Shown here: positions 34,710-43,357 of the stretch, piece after piece
Layout of the letters: every line of letters starts with the position of its first letter
Position numbering within the stretch: the first letter of the stretch is position 1
Origin: Devosia crocina
GTDB taxonomy: Bacteria > Pseudomonadota > Alphaproteobacteria > Rhizobiales > Devosiaceae
DNA: 64,000 nt
Direction: 5' to 3'
NCBI RefSeq assembly: GCF_900116545.1
Contig: NZ_FPCK01000001.1
Span: 558,001-622,000, forward strand
The notes under the pieces: model-generated
Database searches by the model: none
Told to the model about the DNA's origin: nothing
The model's input: the letters and a program-made list of their open reading frames with translations, nothing else
Program-made: the position numbers and the translations under genes

Positions 34710-35954
34710 TCAACCCGGCAGGCTGCAGCGGCCGCCATAGGGCTCAAGCGCCGCACTGTCGGCCAGCCCTCGGCCAAAAATCATCAGCTCGCGTATCGGG
34801 GCGGTATCGGCCCCCTCGCGCACGAGATCGAAAAACCAGGATCCATCCGTCACGTCGCCATAAAGCACGGCGCCGAGGAGGCGCCCGTCCTTGAGCACCA
34901 GCCGCCGATAGGCGCCGGCCGCTTCGTCCTGCAAGACGATATCCTCGCGATCCCCCGCTCCGGCAAAATCGCCCGCCGAAAACACCGAAACCCCTGACAC
35001 CTTGAGCTGCGTCGCCGTGCGAACCGGCCGGAACGTGGCCTCTCCTCCGTGCAGTCGGGCCGCAGCGACCCGCGCCATGTCGTAGAGCGGGGCCACAAGC
35101 CCATAGCACACGCCATCGTGCTCGGCGCATTCACCGAGCGCCAGAACCGCAGGGTCCGATGTCGCCATGCCATCATCGACCACGATGCCGCGCTCCACAT
35201 AAAGCCCCGCATCCGTCGCCAGCCGCGTCTCTGGCCGGATACCGGCTGCCATCACCACCAGGTCCGCTTCGATCACCGAACCGTCTTCAAGCGCCACCGC
35301 TTCCACATGCCCGCTCCCCAGGATCGCCCTGGTTGCGGCACCCAAGACGATGCGGATGCCCCGCCGCTCGAACTCGCGAGCCAAAAGCGCGGCGGAGGCC
35401 GGATCGAGTTGCCGGTCCATCAAATGCCCCTTGAGATGAAGCACCGACACCGTCATGCCCCGCTGGTGCAGGGCCGCCGCGGCTTCAAGGCCCAAAAGGC
35501 CACCTCCGATCACCACGGCGCGCCGCCCCGGCACCTGCGCCACTCTCAGCATGCGCTGGAGATCATCAATGTCTCGAAATGCGGTCACGCCGCGCAATCC
35601 GATGCCGGGCAGGGGCGGCATGGCCGGGGCCGATCCCGTCGCGATCACCAGCCGGTCATAGGGCGTCGCCCCGCGCCGTGAGATCACCTGCCGCTTTCCC
35701 CGGTCGATGGCGGTCACCGCGTTCCCAAGATGCACGGTGATCCCCCGCTCGCGATACCAGTCCGGCCCATGCGTCACGATTTCGTCCAACGCCATCTCCC
35801 CCGCCAGAACGGGGGAAAGAAGGATCCGGTTATAGGTGCCCAGCGCCTCGGCACCGAACAGCGTAATCTCAAACCGCTCGCGGTTCCTCTCGGTCAGATG
35901 CTCGAGAAAGCGTCCCGACGCCATTCCCGCGCCGATCACCACAAGCTTTTCCAT
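34710..35954 (-). CDS. nasB: FAD-dependent NAD(P)H oxidoreductase, nitrate/nitrite reductase electron-transfer subunit
   Basis: A flavoprotein of about 414 residues, like the N-terminal FAD/NADH part of NirB and Klebsiella NasB. The FAD site is VVIGAGMASGRFLEHL, the NAD site VVIGGGLLGLEAAAAL, and DPAVLALGECAEHDG is the second FAD contact. The siroheme part of NirB is missing, so this is most likely the reductase passing electrons to NasA. GAGGTGAG precedes ATG 35954. Five bp separate it from nasA. A strong hairpin with a T-run sits 40 bases upstream of the start. Confidence 0.85.
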   Translation of the reverse strand: MEKLVVIGAGMASGRFLEHLTERNRERFEITLFGAEALGTYNRILLSPVLAGEMALDEIVTHGPDWYRERGITVHLGNAVTAIDRGKRQVISRRGATPYDRLVIATGSAPAMPPLPGIGLRGVTAFRDIDDLQRMLRVAQVPGRRAVVIGGGLLGLEAAAALHQRGMTVSVLHLKGHLMDRQLDPASAALLAREFERRGIRIVLGAATRAILGSGHVEAVALEDGSVIEADLVVMAAGIRPETRLATDAGLYVERGIVVDDGMATSDPAVLALGECAEHDGVCYGLVAPLYDMARVAAARLHGGEATFRPVRTATQLKVSGVSVFSAGDFAGAGDREDIVLQDEAAGAYRRLVLKDGRLLGAVLYGDVTDGSWFFDLVREGADTAPIRELMIFGRGLADSAALEPYGGRCSLPG

Positions 35955-35993
35955 TCTCACCTCGCCGATTCCGCCCGCTGGAAACGCAGAAAC

Positions 35994-36046
35994 AAAAAAG
36001 CCGCCATTGATCTGCCGGCCCGCTCGGGCCGAAGGTCAATGGCGGC
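35994..36046 (-). terminator. Leader terminator (attenuator) upstream of nasB-nasA
   Basis: On the minus strand an 11-bp perfect outer stem (GCCGCCATTGA / TCAATGGCGGC, arms at 36036-36046 and 36000-36010) encloses a second GC-rich hairpin (CGGCCCG / CGGGCCG, 36016-36031) and is followed directly by TTTTTTG. No minus-strand gene lies upstream for it to terminate, since the next gene (HPP-CBS) starts at 36297 on the other strand. It therefore sits in the nasB leader, as expected for antitermination control by an ANTAR protein (NasT/NasR) in nitrate operons. The ANTAR hexaloop pair was not found with certainty. The remaining spacer 36047-36296 holds the divergent promoters. Confidence 0.7.
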
Positions 36047-36296
36047 TGTGCCTGCGCCCATCATTGGACGCCTGTGATCATCTCACGGTCGCAGTCGATG
36101 CATGTTCCATGCCAACCCAAACTCACGGGAAACCCTGCTTCCTCCCCTCCGCACACCAACCATTTCGCCCAAACCGCAGCGCCCTGCGTAAAGTTTGGGC
36201 AGTACGCGCGCCCGGTACGAAAAGGTTTCCGCGCCAGAAGGCGCCTTTGGTTGGCCGTGCCTTGGCGCAGTGGACAGTCTCGGCTAGGAACCGGCC

Positions 36297-37454
36297 ATGA
36301 TCTTCTCCCGCTTTTGGTCGCGCCTTCATCCGGCCCTTGTTTCCGTCAGTCCAGCCGAGCGCCTCCGCGCCGCCATCGGCGCCCTTCTTGGCATTCTTGC
36401 CATTGCTGGCCTGGGCTTTCTCACTGCCGCCCATCTACATGTGCCGCTGCTGATCGCGCCGCTCGGCGCTTCGGCGGTTTTGTTGTTTGCGGTTCCGGCG
36501 AGCCCTTTGGCCCAGCCTTGGGCGGTTCTCGGGGGTAATGGCATCGCGGCTGCGATCGGGGTCACCAGTGCCCTCTTTGTGCCTCAGGAAGCCCTCGCCG
36601 CAGCACTTGCGCTGGGGGCCGCCATTCTCGCGCTCCTCAGCCTCAAATGCCTTCATCCCCCCAGCGGAGCGGTGGCGTTGACGGCAGCGATCGGCGGTCC
36701 CGCCATTCATGATTTGGGCTATCTCTTCGTGCTCTGGCCGGTGCTCAGCGGCTCGCTTGCCCTGGTGCTGGTGGCAACGCTTTACAATCGCTTGACCGGC
36801 AAGCCCTATCCGCATGCCATCCAGCCGCATCTTCCCACCGCCACCCCGCTTCCGGGCGGTGGCCTGGGCGTCACGGTGCATGATCTTGCTTCCGCCATTC
36901 GTGAACGCGACGAAATCGTCCCCGTTGATCCCAACGATCTCGAAGAGGTGTTGCAGCGCGCTGAAATCCTGGCTTTCGCCCGGCGCTCCGGCGGAGTCGT
37001 TGCCGCAGCGGTCATGGCGCAAAAAGTGGCCAGCGTGGCGCCGAGCACCTCGCTCCGGGTAGCCCTGCGCCTTCTGCGCAGCAATGGCATCAAGGCCTTG
37101 CCGGTAGTCGATGCAGAGCGCCGCGTCGTGGGGATCCTCACCCAGACCGATCTTCTCGACAAGGCCGATTGGGGGCCCTCGGCCACCGGCTCAGGCCTTG
37201 GCTGGCGCCTGCGCTCGATCAACAATTCGGATCGCCCCCTTCGAGGCAAGGCGCGCGATGTCATGACGCCTTCGGTACGCACGGTCCTTGCCAACACGCC
37301 CATTGCCCGCATCGTGCAGGTGATGGCCGAAACCGGTCATCACCATGTGCCCGTGGTCGATGCGGAAAGCAGGCTCGTCGGCATGGTCACCCAGTCCGAT
37401 GTGGTTGCCGCCCTGTTCCGGGTCAATGCCGCAGAACTGGCGCTCAGCGCCTGA
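36297..37454 (+). CDS. HPP-family integral membrane protein with C-terminal CBS pair
   Basis: A 385-residue protein. The N-terminal half (about 20-170) has four to five membrane helices with the family motif LHPPSGAVAL. The C-terminal half (about 235-380) holds two CBS domains (IKALPVVDAERRVVGILTQ and HHVPVVDAESRLVGMVTQ), which usually bind adenosine nucleotides and regulate channels. HPP proteins include a nitrite transporter of chloroplasts and cyanobacteria. Being divergent from nasB-nasA, this one may import or balance nitrite or nitrate with an energy-sensing switch. That function is inferred. Confidence 0.85.
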   Translation: MIFSRFWSRLHPALVSVSPAERLRAAIGALLGILAIAGLGFLTAAHLHVPLLIAPLGASAVLLFAVPASPLAQPWAVLGGNGIAAAIGVTSALFVPQEALAAALALGAAILALLSLKCLHPPSGAVALTAAIGGPAIHDLGYLFVLWPVLSGSLALVLVATLYNRLTGKPYPHAIQPHLPTATPLPGGGLGVTVHDLASAIRERDEIVPVDPNDLEEVLQRAEILAFARRSGGVVAAAVMAQKVASVAPSTSLRVALRLLRSNGIKALPVVDAERRVVGILTQTDLLDKADWGPSATGSGLGWRLRSINNSDRPLRGKARDVMTPSVRTVLANTPIARIVQVMAETGHHHVPVVDAESRLVGMVTQSDVVAALFRVNAAELALSA

Positions 37455-37469
37455 TCCGGATCAGGCCCG

Positions 37470-38900
37470 TCACGAGGCGAGCATGATGTGCCGGATCTGG
37501 GTATAGTCGAGCAGCGATTGCATGGAGAGATCCGAGCCGTAGCCGGAATTCTTCATCCCGCCATGGGGCATCTCGGTGGCAAAGACCCCATGGGTGTTGA
37601 CCCAGGTCACCCCATATTCTAGCCGGTTGGCGATCTGCATGGCAAGGCTGGCATCGCGTGACCAGACCGATGAGGCCAAGCCATATTCGGATTGGTTGGC
37701 CCAGTTGAGCGCGGTCTCCGGCTCATCGAACGCTGTTACGGTCACCACCGGCCCAAACACTTCCTTTTGCACGATTTCCGCGGTGATGGGGGCAGTGACC
37801 AGCGTTGGCTCGTAATAATAGCCCTCGCGCTCAGGTGTTTTTCCGCCGGCCACGATCTCTGCGCCAGCGCCGCGTGCCCGCTCAACGAACCCGGCGACGC
37901 GGTCCCGTTGCGCAGCCGTGATCAGCGGCCCGAATTCCACATCGTTCTCCTGTGGCGCGCCATAAACCAGCGAACCGATCATGGTCGAAAGCCTCTCGGT
38001 CACCTTATCGGCGATGGAGCGATCGGCAAAGACACGGCAGGCGGCCGTGCAATCCTGTCCCGCATTGTAGAAACTCGCTTCGCGCAGCGTATCCACCAGC
38101 CGGTCGAGGTCGGCATCGGCGCAAACGATCACCGGAGCCTTGCCGCCGAGTTCGAGATGGGTGCGCTTGATCGTCTCGCCTGCCGCGGCCTTGAGCACCG
38201 CCCGGCCGGTGCGCACATCCCCGGTCAGCGAGATCATGCGCACAAGGTCGTGGGTGATCAGTGCCTGTCCTACATCCGGTCCATTGCCGGTCACTACATT
38301 GACCACGCCCTTGGGCAAAAACTCGCTCAGGATCGAAGCCAGCAGCAAAAGGCTGAGTGGCGTATTCTCCGAGGGCTTGATCACGACCGTATTGCCGGCC
38401 GCCACGGCCGGCGCGATCTTCCAGGCCGCCATCAGCAGCGGATAGTTCCAGGGCGCGATCGAGGCAATCACCCCGATGGGGTCGCGGCGCATCAGGCTCG
38501 TGTGCTGGCTCGAGCGATAGCCATTGGCGGCGGTGGCGGGCATGTTGCGCACGGCCGTGCCGAAAAAGCGGAAGACATCGGCCACATTGGCGAGTTCGCC
38601 CGCCTTGACGAAGCGCCAGGGCTTGCCGGCATTGGCCGCTTCCACATCGGCAAGCGCTTCAGCCCGGTCCTCGATCGCATCGGCCATGCGCAACAGCGCG
38701 AGGCTTCGCGCCTTCGGCGTTGTCTGGCTCCACCCGGCAAAAGCTGCATGCGCGACACGCACCGCGCGGTCGATCTGTCCGGGATCGGCCGATGCGACAT
38801 CGGCCATGAGCCTGCCCGTTGCCGGCTCATGCGCGGGCAGGCTCGGGCCGTTTCCCCCTTCATAAGCGCCATCGATAAAGAGGTGCGTCTGGTAGCTCAT
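37470..38900 (-). CDS. patD: Gamma-aminobutyraldehyde dehydrogenase (PatD/YdcW-like)
   Basis: A 476-residue NAD-dependent aldehyde dehydrogenase. Glutamate base in HLELGGKAP and nucleophile cysteine in NAGQDCTAACR are present. From memory, long stretches match E. coli PatD: SIAPWNYPL, FYNAGQDCTAACR, EMPHGG and SGYG near the C-terminus. It oxidises 4-aminobutanal from putrescine to GABA. It lies downstream of the puuD-like gene on the same strand and near gabD, giving a putrescine to succinate route. Betaine aldehyde dehydrogenase is the alternative. Confidence 0.85.
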   Translation of the reverse strand: MSYQTHLFIDGAYEGGNGPSLPAHEPATGRLMADVASADPGQIDRAVRVAHAAFAGWSQTTPKARSLALLRMADAIEDRAEALADVEAANAGKPWRFVKAGELANVADVFRFFGTAVRNMPATAANGYRSSQHTSLMRRDPIGVIASIAPWNYPLLMAAWKIAPAVAAGNTVVIKPSENTPLSLLLLASILSEFLPKGVVNVVTGNGPDVGQALITHDLVRMISLTGDVRTGRAVLKAAAGETIKRTHLELGGKAPVIVCADADLDRLVDTLREASFYNAGQDCTAACRVFADRSIADKVTERLSTMIGSLVYGAPQENDVEFGPLITAAQRDRVAGFVERARGAGAEIVAGGKTPEREGYYYEPTLVTAPITAEIVQKEVFGPVVTVTAFDEPETALNWANQSEYGLASSVWSRDASLAMQIANRLEYGVTWVNTHGVFATEMPHGGMKNSGYGSDLSMQSLLDYTQIRHIMLAS

Positions 38901-38981
38901 GTAACAATTCCTGGGTCTTGGCCGCGCTTGGGCGCTGCAGTTTCAAATCGGAGAAATAGGCGCCGTCGGTTTCGGCGGGCC

Positions 38982-39716
38982 TCAGCCGCGCGCAAGGCGC
39001 CCGACTTCCCGCCAAAAAGCAAGATCGTGCGCACGCCCTTCCGGCTGCCACTCCGGGTGCCATTGCACCGCCAGGATGGGGGCAGGGCCTCCGCGCGATA
39101 CCGCTTCCACCACGCCATCTTCGGCCCGGGCATTGACGGTCAGACCCTCGGCCAGCTTGTCGATCGCCTGATAGTGTACGCTGTTGATCCCGATCGGAGC
39201 GGTGCCCATGATCGCAGCCAGCGGTGTTCCCGGCACGGTTTCAACACGATGGCAATGGCCGAACATGGCTTCGAGTGCTACTCCATCCGGCGCATGATGC
39301 TCGACAGAGCCGCCGGGCCCGTCGCGCTGATCGCGCAGCGTTCCGCCCAGCGCCACATTGATTTCCTGCAATCCCCGGCACACCCCGAAGACCGGCTTTC
39401 CCGTCTCGCCTGCGGCTGCGATGATCCCCATCGCCATGGCATCGCGTTTCGGATCGAACGGATCTCTTCCGCCAGGGACCCCGTAACGGTGCCCCTCGAT
39501 ATTGGAACTGCTGCCGGTCAACAGCACTGCGTCGAGCCGCTCGATCATGGCGGCAGCATCCGCAGCATCGGGAAGGCTGGGAATGATCAGTGGCACGGCG
39601 TCGGCATAAAGCGCCACCGCATCCACATAGCGGCGCTTGACCGTATAGCCTTCCTCGCCCTCGATGGGGCGATTGCAGGAGATGACCCCGATCACGGGTT
39701 TTGCATTTCTGGACAT
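38982..39716 (-). CDS. puuD: Gamma-glutamyl-GABA hydrolase-like class I glutamine amidotransferase
   Basis: A 244-residue peptidase C26 enzyme. The nucleophile elbow is VFGVCRGLQE and the His-Glu pair is VQWHPEW. The N-terminus PVIGVISCNRPIEGE and the VLLTGSSSNIEG loop are typical of PuuD. It would release GABA from gamma-glutamyl-GABA. No PuuA-like ligase is in the window, so it may use other gamma-glutamyl amines or a ligase encoded elsewhere. It is divergent from gabD (232 bp between starts) and 81 bp upstream of the patD-like gene. Confidence 0.85.
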   Translation of the reverse strand: MSRNAKPVIGVISCNRPIEGEEGYTVKRRYVDAVALYADAVPLIIPSLPDAADAAAMIERLDAVLLTGSSSNIEGHRYGVPGGRDPFDPKRDAMAMGIIAAAGETGKPVFGVCRGLQEINVALGGTLRDQRDGPGGSVEHHAPDGVALEAMFGHCHRVETVPGTPLAAIMGTAPIGINSVHYQAIDKLAEGLTVNARAEDGVVEAVSRGGPAPILAVQWHPEWQPEGRAHDLAFWREVGRLARG

Positions 39717-39948
39717 GAAACGGACGCTTGCAAGAAATCTTCGGTCTGAACCTTGGCTGCCGCAGCCATCACGTCAACCCGCAGTCGCCGTATTTCTCAC
39801 GATTGCGCGCGCATGCTCTGGTGCTTCGTCTTGCCAGGTGCCATCCTGATCCTGTCCGGACCTGCCACTGCCCGCACGTTTTCGCGCGCCGCGCGTTCGG
39901 ACCTATCCGGCCAGGCAGTTCCGGTCTGGCGCCAAACCAGGATTTTTG

Positions 39949-41397
39949 ATGCGCACGCTTTCCGATCCGACGATTCTTGTTTCACAATGCTTTATCGATG
40001 GCGCCTTTGTCGGTTCGCCTGCGCTCGATGTCACCAATCCATCCACGGGTGAAACACTGGCGCAGGTTCCTGACCTGAGTGCCCCGGAGGCAGAGCAGGC
40101 GGTGGAAGCTGCCGCTGTAGCCTTTCCCCTCTGGGCGGGGCGCACAGCCAAGGAGCGTTCCGCCATCCTGCGGACCTGGTTCGATCTCATCATGGCCCAT
40201 CGGACAGATCTTGCCACAATCCTCACCTCCGAACAGGGCAAGCCCTTCAACGAGGCGCTGGGCGAGATCGACTACGCCGCCTCCTATATCGAATTCTACG
40301 CCGAGGAGGCCAAGCGCGTTGCCGGCGAAATGCTTGCGTCGCACCGTGCCGATGCCCGTATCATGGTTTTGCGCCAGCCGATCGGCGTCGTCGCTGCCAT
40401 CACCCCGTGGAATTTTCCAGCTGCCATGATCACCCGCAAGGTCGGTCCGGCGCTTGCTGCTGGCTGTACCGTGGTCATCAAGCCCGCGCCCGAAACTCCG
40501 CTCACCGCCCTGGCGCTGGCCGAACTCGCGCGTCGCGCCGGCTTTCCCCCGGGCGCAATCAATGTCCTTACCGGAGACGCTATCGCCATCGGCGGCGTGT
40601 TGACCAGTCATCCCAAGGTGCGCCTTGTGGGCTTCACCGGGTCCACGGAAGTCGGAAAGATCCTGATGCGGCAGGCCGCCACCACGGTCAAGAAGGTCGC
40701 TCTTGAACTCGGCGGCAACGCACCCTTTATCGTTTTCGACGACGCCGATCTCGATGCAGCTGTCGAGGGCGCGATCCAATCCAAATACCGCAACATGGGC
40801 CAGACCTGCGTCTGCACCAATCGCATCTATGTTCAGGATGCTATTCACGACCGGTTCGTCGAAAAGCTCGTCGCCCGTGTCGCGCAGCTCAAACTGGGTG
40901 ACGGTTTCGAGGACGGCGTCATGCAGGGTCCTCTCATCACCGAAGACGCAGTCGTTAAGGTCGAGGCCCACATCGCCGATGCCGTTGCCAAGGGTGCCGA
41001 AATTCTGATCGGTGGCAAAAGGGACCCGCGCGGGCGCACCTTCTTCCAGCCCACCGTATTGACTGGCGCCACCGGCGAGATGACCCTTGCCGGCGAAGAA
41101 ACCTTCGGCCCTCTCGCACCGGTCTTTCGCTTCACCACCGAAGACGAAGCCATCGCTGCAGCCAATGCGACCGACACCGGCCTTGCCGCCTATTTCTATA
41201 CGCGCGACGCCGCTCGCGTCTTCCATGTCACCGAGCGCCTTGAATATGGCATGGTGGGCGTCAATACCGGCCTCATCTCCACCGAACTCGCCCCCTTTGG
41301 CGGGGTCAAGGAGAGCGGCAATTCCCGCGAGGGCTCCCACCACGGAATTACCGAATTCCTCGAACTCAAATATGCCTGCATCGGCGGATTGGCTTAA
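39949..41397 (+). CDS. gabD: Succinate-semialdehyde dehydrogenase
   Basis: A 482-residue aldehyde dehydrogenase. The base is in ALELGGNAP and the nucleophile cysteine in MGQTCVCTNR, whose second cysteine two residues on is characteristic of GabD. FTGSTEVGK is the NAD loop and PFGGVKESGNSREG the C-terminal signature. It converts succinate semialdehyde to succinate, the last step of GABA breakdown. 2,5-dioxovalerate dehydrogenase for the pentose pathway is a less likely reading but worth noting, since a pentonate dehydratase lies in the window. ATG 39949 has AGGA about seven bases upstream. Confidence 0.9.
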   Translation: MRTLSDPTILVSQCFIDGAFVGSPALDVTNPSTGETLAQVPDLSAPEAEQAVEAAAVAFPLWAGRTAKERSAILRTWFDLIMAHRTDLATILTSEQGKPFNEALGEIDYAASYIEFYAEEAKRVAGEMLASHRADARIMVLRQPIGVVAAITPWNFPAAMITRKVGPALAAGCTVVIKPAPETPLTALALAELARRAGFPPGAINVLTGDAIAIGGVLTSHPKVRLVGFTGSTEVGKILMRQAATTVKKVALELGGNAPFIVFDDADLDAAVEGAIQSKYRNMGQTCVCTNRIYVQDAIHDRFVEKLVARVAQLKLGDGFEDGVMQGPLITEDAVVKVEAHIADAVAKGAEILIGGKRDPRGRTFFQPTVLTGATGEMTLAGEETFGPLAPVFRFTTEDEAIAAANATDTGLAAYFYTRDAARVFHVTERLEYGMVGVNTGLISTELAPFGGVKESGNSREGSHHGITEFLELKYACIGGLA

Positions 41398-41430
41398 AAC
41401 AACCAATCCGCAACGGATGGCACAAAAGCG

Positions 41431-41464
41431 GGTGTTCGGGTTAGCAAGATGCTACCCGAACACC
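41431..41464. terminator. Bidirectional hairpin between gabD and the DUF4214 gene
   Basis: Arms GGTGTTCGGGTTAGCA (41431-41446) and TGCTACCCGAACACC (41450-41464) pair over about 15 bp with one bulged T. On the minus strand it is followed by CGCTTTTGTG, so it terminates the DUF4214 gene well; on the plus strand the T-run is poor but the stem is strong. Confidence 0.65.
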
Positions 41465-41499
41465 AACCAGAACACTCCTTCCGCAGCTAAATTGCTACC

Positions 41500-42624
41500 T
41501 CAGGCAAGCCAGATCCCGTTGTCGATGGCTTCGGCAACACGAGCCTGATTTTCTTCGCTTTCTGAGAAGAAGGCAAGAAGGTCGCCGCGATTGGTCATGT
41601 TGTTATCGAGGCGTTCAACCCAGTAATCGAGGCCTGATTGATCGAAATCTCGAGCCAGGGTGTGAGTATATAGAAGTTCGACAAATTTCTCGTTGGACAC
41701 AGTTTCCTTTGTGCCGAATGTGCGAATGAATTCTGGCGAGTGAATGAAGCTGTCGGCAATCGCCGTCAAGCTTACATTACCGCTGTCAAGGCGACCGATC
41801 CAATATTCAAGACCCGGGGCATCCGGGATACGATCAAAAGCTGCCTGGTATAGCCGGTAAGCCATGCCAGCATTCTCACCTGCTCCGGTATCAAGAAGAA
41901 GTGTTCCTTCAAAGAAGTTGATGCGTTCTACATCGCGCAGGTAATAAATATCGTCACCCTCTGCGAAAAGAACTGCGTCTTTGCCAACAGCAAAACTTAG
42001 TCCCTCTGCGCTGCGGGCGAAATTGGCAGTGTCGATATTGCCTCTTCCATCTACATAGGTCGAGGATTGAGGCATGGTGAACGTGTCTTTAGCCGACGTG
42101 CCGATCAGCTGGTTCTCGAAATCCTTGGGATCTACCGGAGCATCCGGATCCAGCGGATCATTGGGATCTCGAGGCGTGAGGATGATGCCAAGTAGTCCCA
42201 GAACCTCCCCAAGAATACCGTCAAGCGATAAAATACCATCATCTCCCAGAAGCCCGGTGAGATTGAGTAGTCCGGCGTCGCTGAGGAGGCCATCAAGCTC
42301 GATGATATTTGTAATTCCTCCGGTTAATCCTCCCAATATGTCACCATCGGACAATAAATCTGTCTCGATGATGCCGCCATTGTCGGGCAGGACGACGATA
42401 TCCTTGCCCAGGAGCGTAAGCTGCACGACGCCCTTGTCGTTGAGCAATTCGAGATCAAGAAGATTTTCGATTCCACCGCTAGTTCCGCTGCCGCCGCCAA
42501 TATTCGTCAGATTGGCTACGAGATTAGTCACGGGGCTCAATAGGCCCGAGGACCCCCCGCTCCCGCCGCCGAGGATGCCGTTCAGAGTCTTGTCGAGATC
42601 GAGTACGCTTCCCAGAAGTCCCAA
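41500..42624 (-). CDS. DUF4214-domain protein, probably secreted
   Basis: A 374-residue acidic protein. Residues 1-160 are low-complexity, Gly/Leu/Asp-rich (GGLTGG, LLGDDGILSLDGILGEVLGLLG). Then come a proline/aspartate linker (DPNDPLDPDAPVDP) and an RTX-like GTSAKDTF...DGRGNIDTA segment. The C-terminus has two DUF4214 units (YRLYQAAFDRIPDAPGLEYW and the related YTHTLARDFDQSGLDYW). DUF4214 is found in S-layer, adhesin and type I secreted proteins. There is no signal peptide, which agrees with type I secretion, but no exporter is nearby. Exact role unknown. Confidence 0.75.
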   Translation of the reverse strand: MGLLGSVLDLDKTLNGILGGGSGGSSGLLSPVTNLVANLTNIGGGSGTSGGIENLLDLELLNDKGVVQLTLLGKDIVVLPDNGGIIETDLLSDGDILGGLTGGITNIIELDGLLSDAGLLNLTGLLGDDGILSLDGILGEVLGLLGIILTPRDPNDPLDPDAPVDPKDFENQLIGTSAKDTFTMPQSSTYVDGRGNIDTANFARSAEGLSFAVGKDAVLFAEGDDIYYLRDVERINFFEGTLLLDTGAGENAGMAYRLYQAAFDRIPDAPGLEYWIGRLDSGNVSLTAIADSFIHSPEFIRTFGTKETVSNEKFVELLYTHTLARDFDQSGLDYWVERLDNNMTNRGDLLAFFSESEENQARVAEAIDNGIWLA

Positions 42625-42721
42625 TTTTCTCTCCTGTTTTTGGGTGAGGAGAGTTTTCGAGCACTCAGGCGAAGTCGAGTATAATACACAGGTACGTGAA
42701 TCCGCTGACTTTCAGCATTTT

Positions 42722-42741
42722 AGTATATTTTTAGATATACT
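42722..42741. promoter_or_regulatory. AT-rich inverted repeat upstream of the DUF4214 gene
   Basis: AGTATAT (42722-42728) and ATATACT (42735-42741), separated by six bases, form an inverted repeat about 100 bases upstream of the DUF4214 gene. The surroundings are far more AT-rich than the coding DNA. It may be an operator or simply part of the promoter. Confidence 0.3.
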
Positions 42742-42803
42742 TTGTAGCAGGGTTGGTGTGAAGAGTCTTGTCGTGTTTCCCGATTTGAAAACTTCATTTC
42801 TAT

Positions 42804-43277
42804 CTACTCGCTGCGCAGCATGCCTCTGTAGATACTCTCTCCCTCGGCTGCCGGGATAGGGAGGGCGCCAAGGGCGTTGACGTAGAAGTCGACCGGCCCC
42901 GCCGAGCCGATGATGGCATAAGCGTAGCCCTGCGCCTTCATCGCGGCGAGCGTGTGGTAGAGCAGTGCTATGCCTATACTTTTGCCGCGATGAGCTTCCG
43001 AAACGCCTGTAGGGCCAAAAAACCCGCGTGCAGTGGCATCGTAGCAAGCGAAGCCGACGAGTTGTCCATCCACCGTCGCAACAAAACAGCCGGGCGGCTG
43101 GTGCGCCATAGCGGCGGTGACTTCGCTAACCCAATACTCTGAGAAATTGCTGCGGACCCAGTGCTTTATGAGGTGCTGCTCGGGCGGCAGGGCCAGGCGT
43201 ATGATCGCCGCCGTGGCTTCGACCCGCCGGCCCAAGTCGTCAAGCCGCTGACTATAAAGATTGACGAGCAGATCCAT
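42804..43277 (-). CDS. GNAT-family N-acetyltransferase
   Basis: A 157-residue protein with the GNAT acetyl-CoA loop in VSEAHRGKSIGIALL (R/Q-x-x-G-x-G/A form), preceded by the beta strands FVATVDGQLVGFACYD. The C-terminal IGSAGPVDFYVNALGA fits motif B. The substrate is unknown. It is an isolated gene between the DUF4214 gene and the SDR gene. Confidence 0.8.
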   Translation of the reverse strand: MDLLVNLYSQRLDDLGRRVEATAAIIRLALPPEQHLIKHWVRSNFSEYWVSEVTAAMAHQPPGCFVATVDGQLVGFACYDATARGFFGPTGVSEAHRGKSIGIALLYHTLAAMKAQGYAYAIIGSAGPVDFYVNALGALPIPAAEGESIYRGMLRSE

Positions 43278-43357
43278 TGCGTCCTCTAGGGGTGAGTTTT
43301 TACAAGGAGGCTAGATGGGGATGCTGAAAGGGTCAACGCACCGAAATGCGCACCCGC

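Noticed and set aside
37692..39749. 685-residue plus-strand frame
   Set aside because: Antisense of the patD-like and puuD-like genes, both of which have full catalytic motifs; no domain is visible in the long frame.
39982..41406. 474-residue minus-strand frame opposite gabD
   Set aside because: Shadow of gabD, whose motifs are complete.
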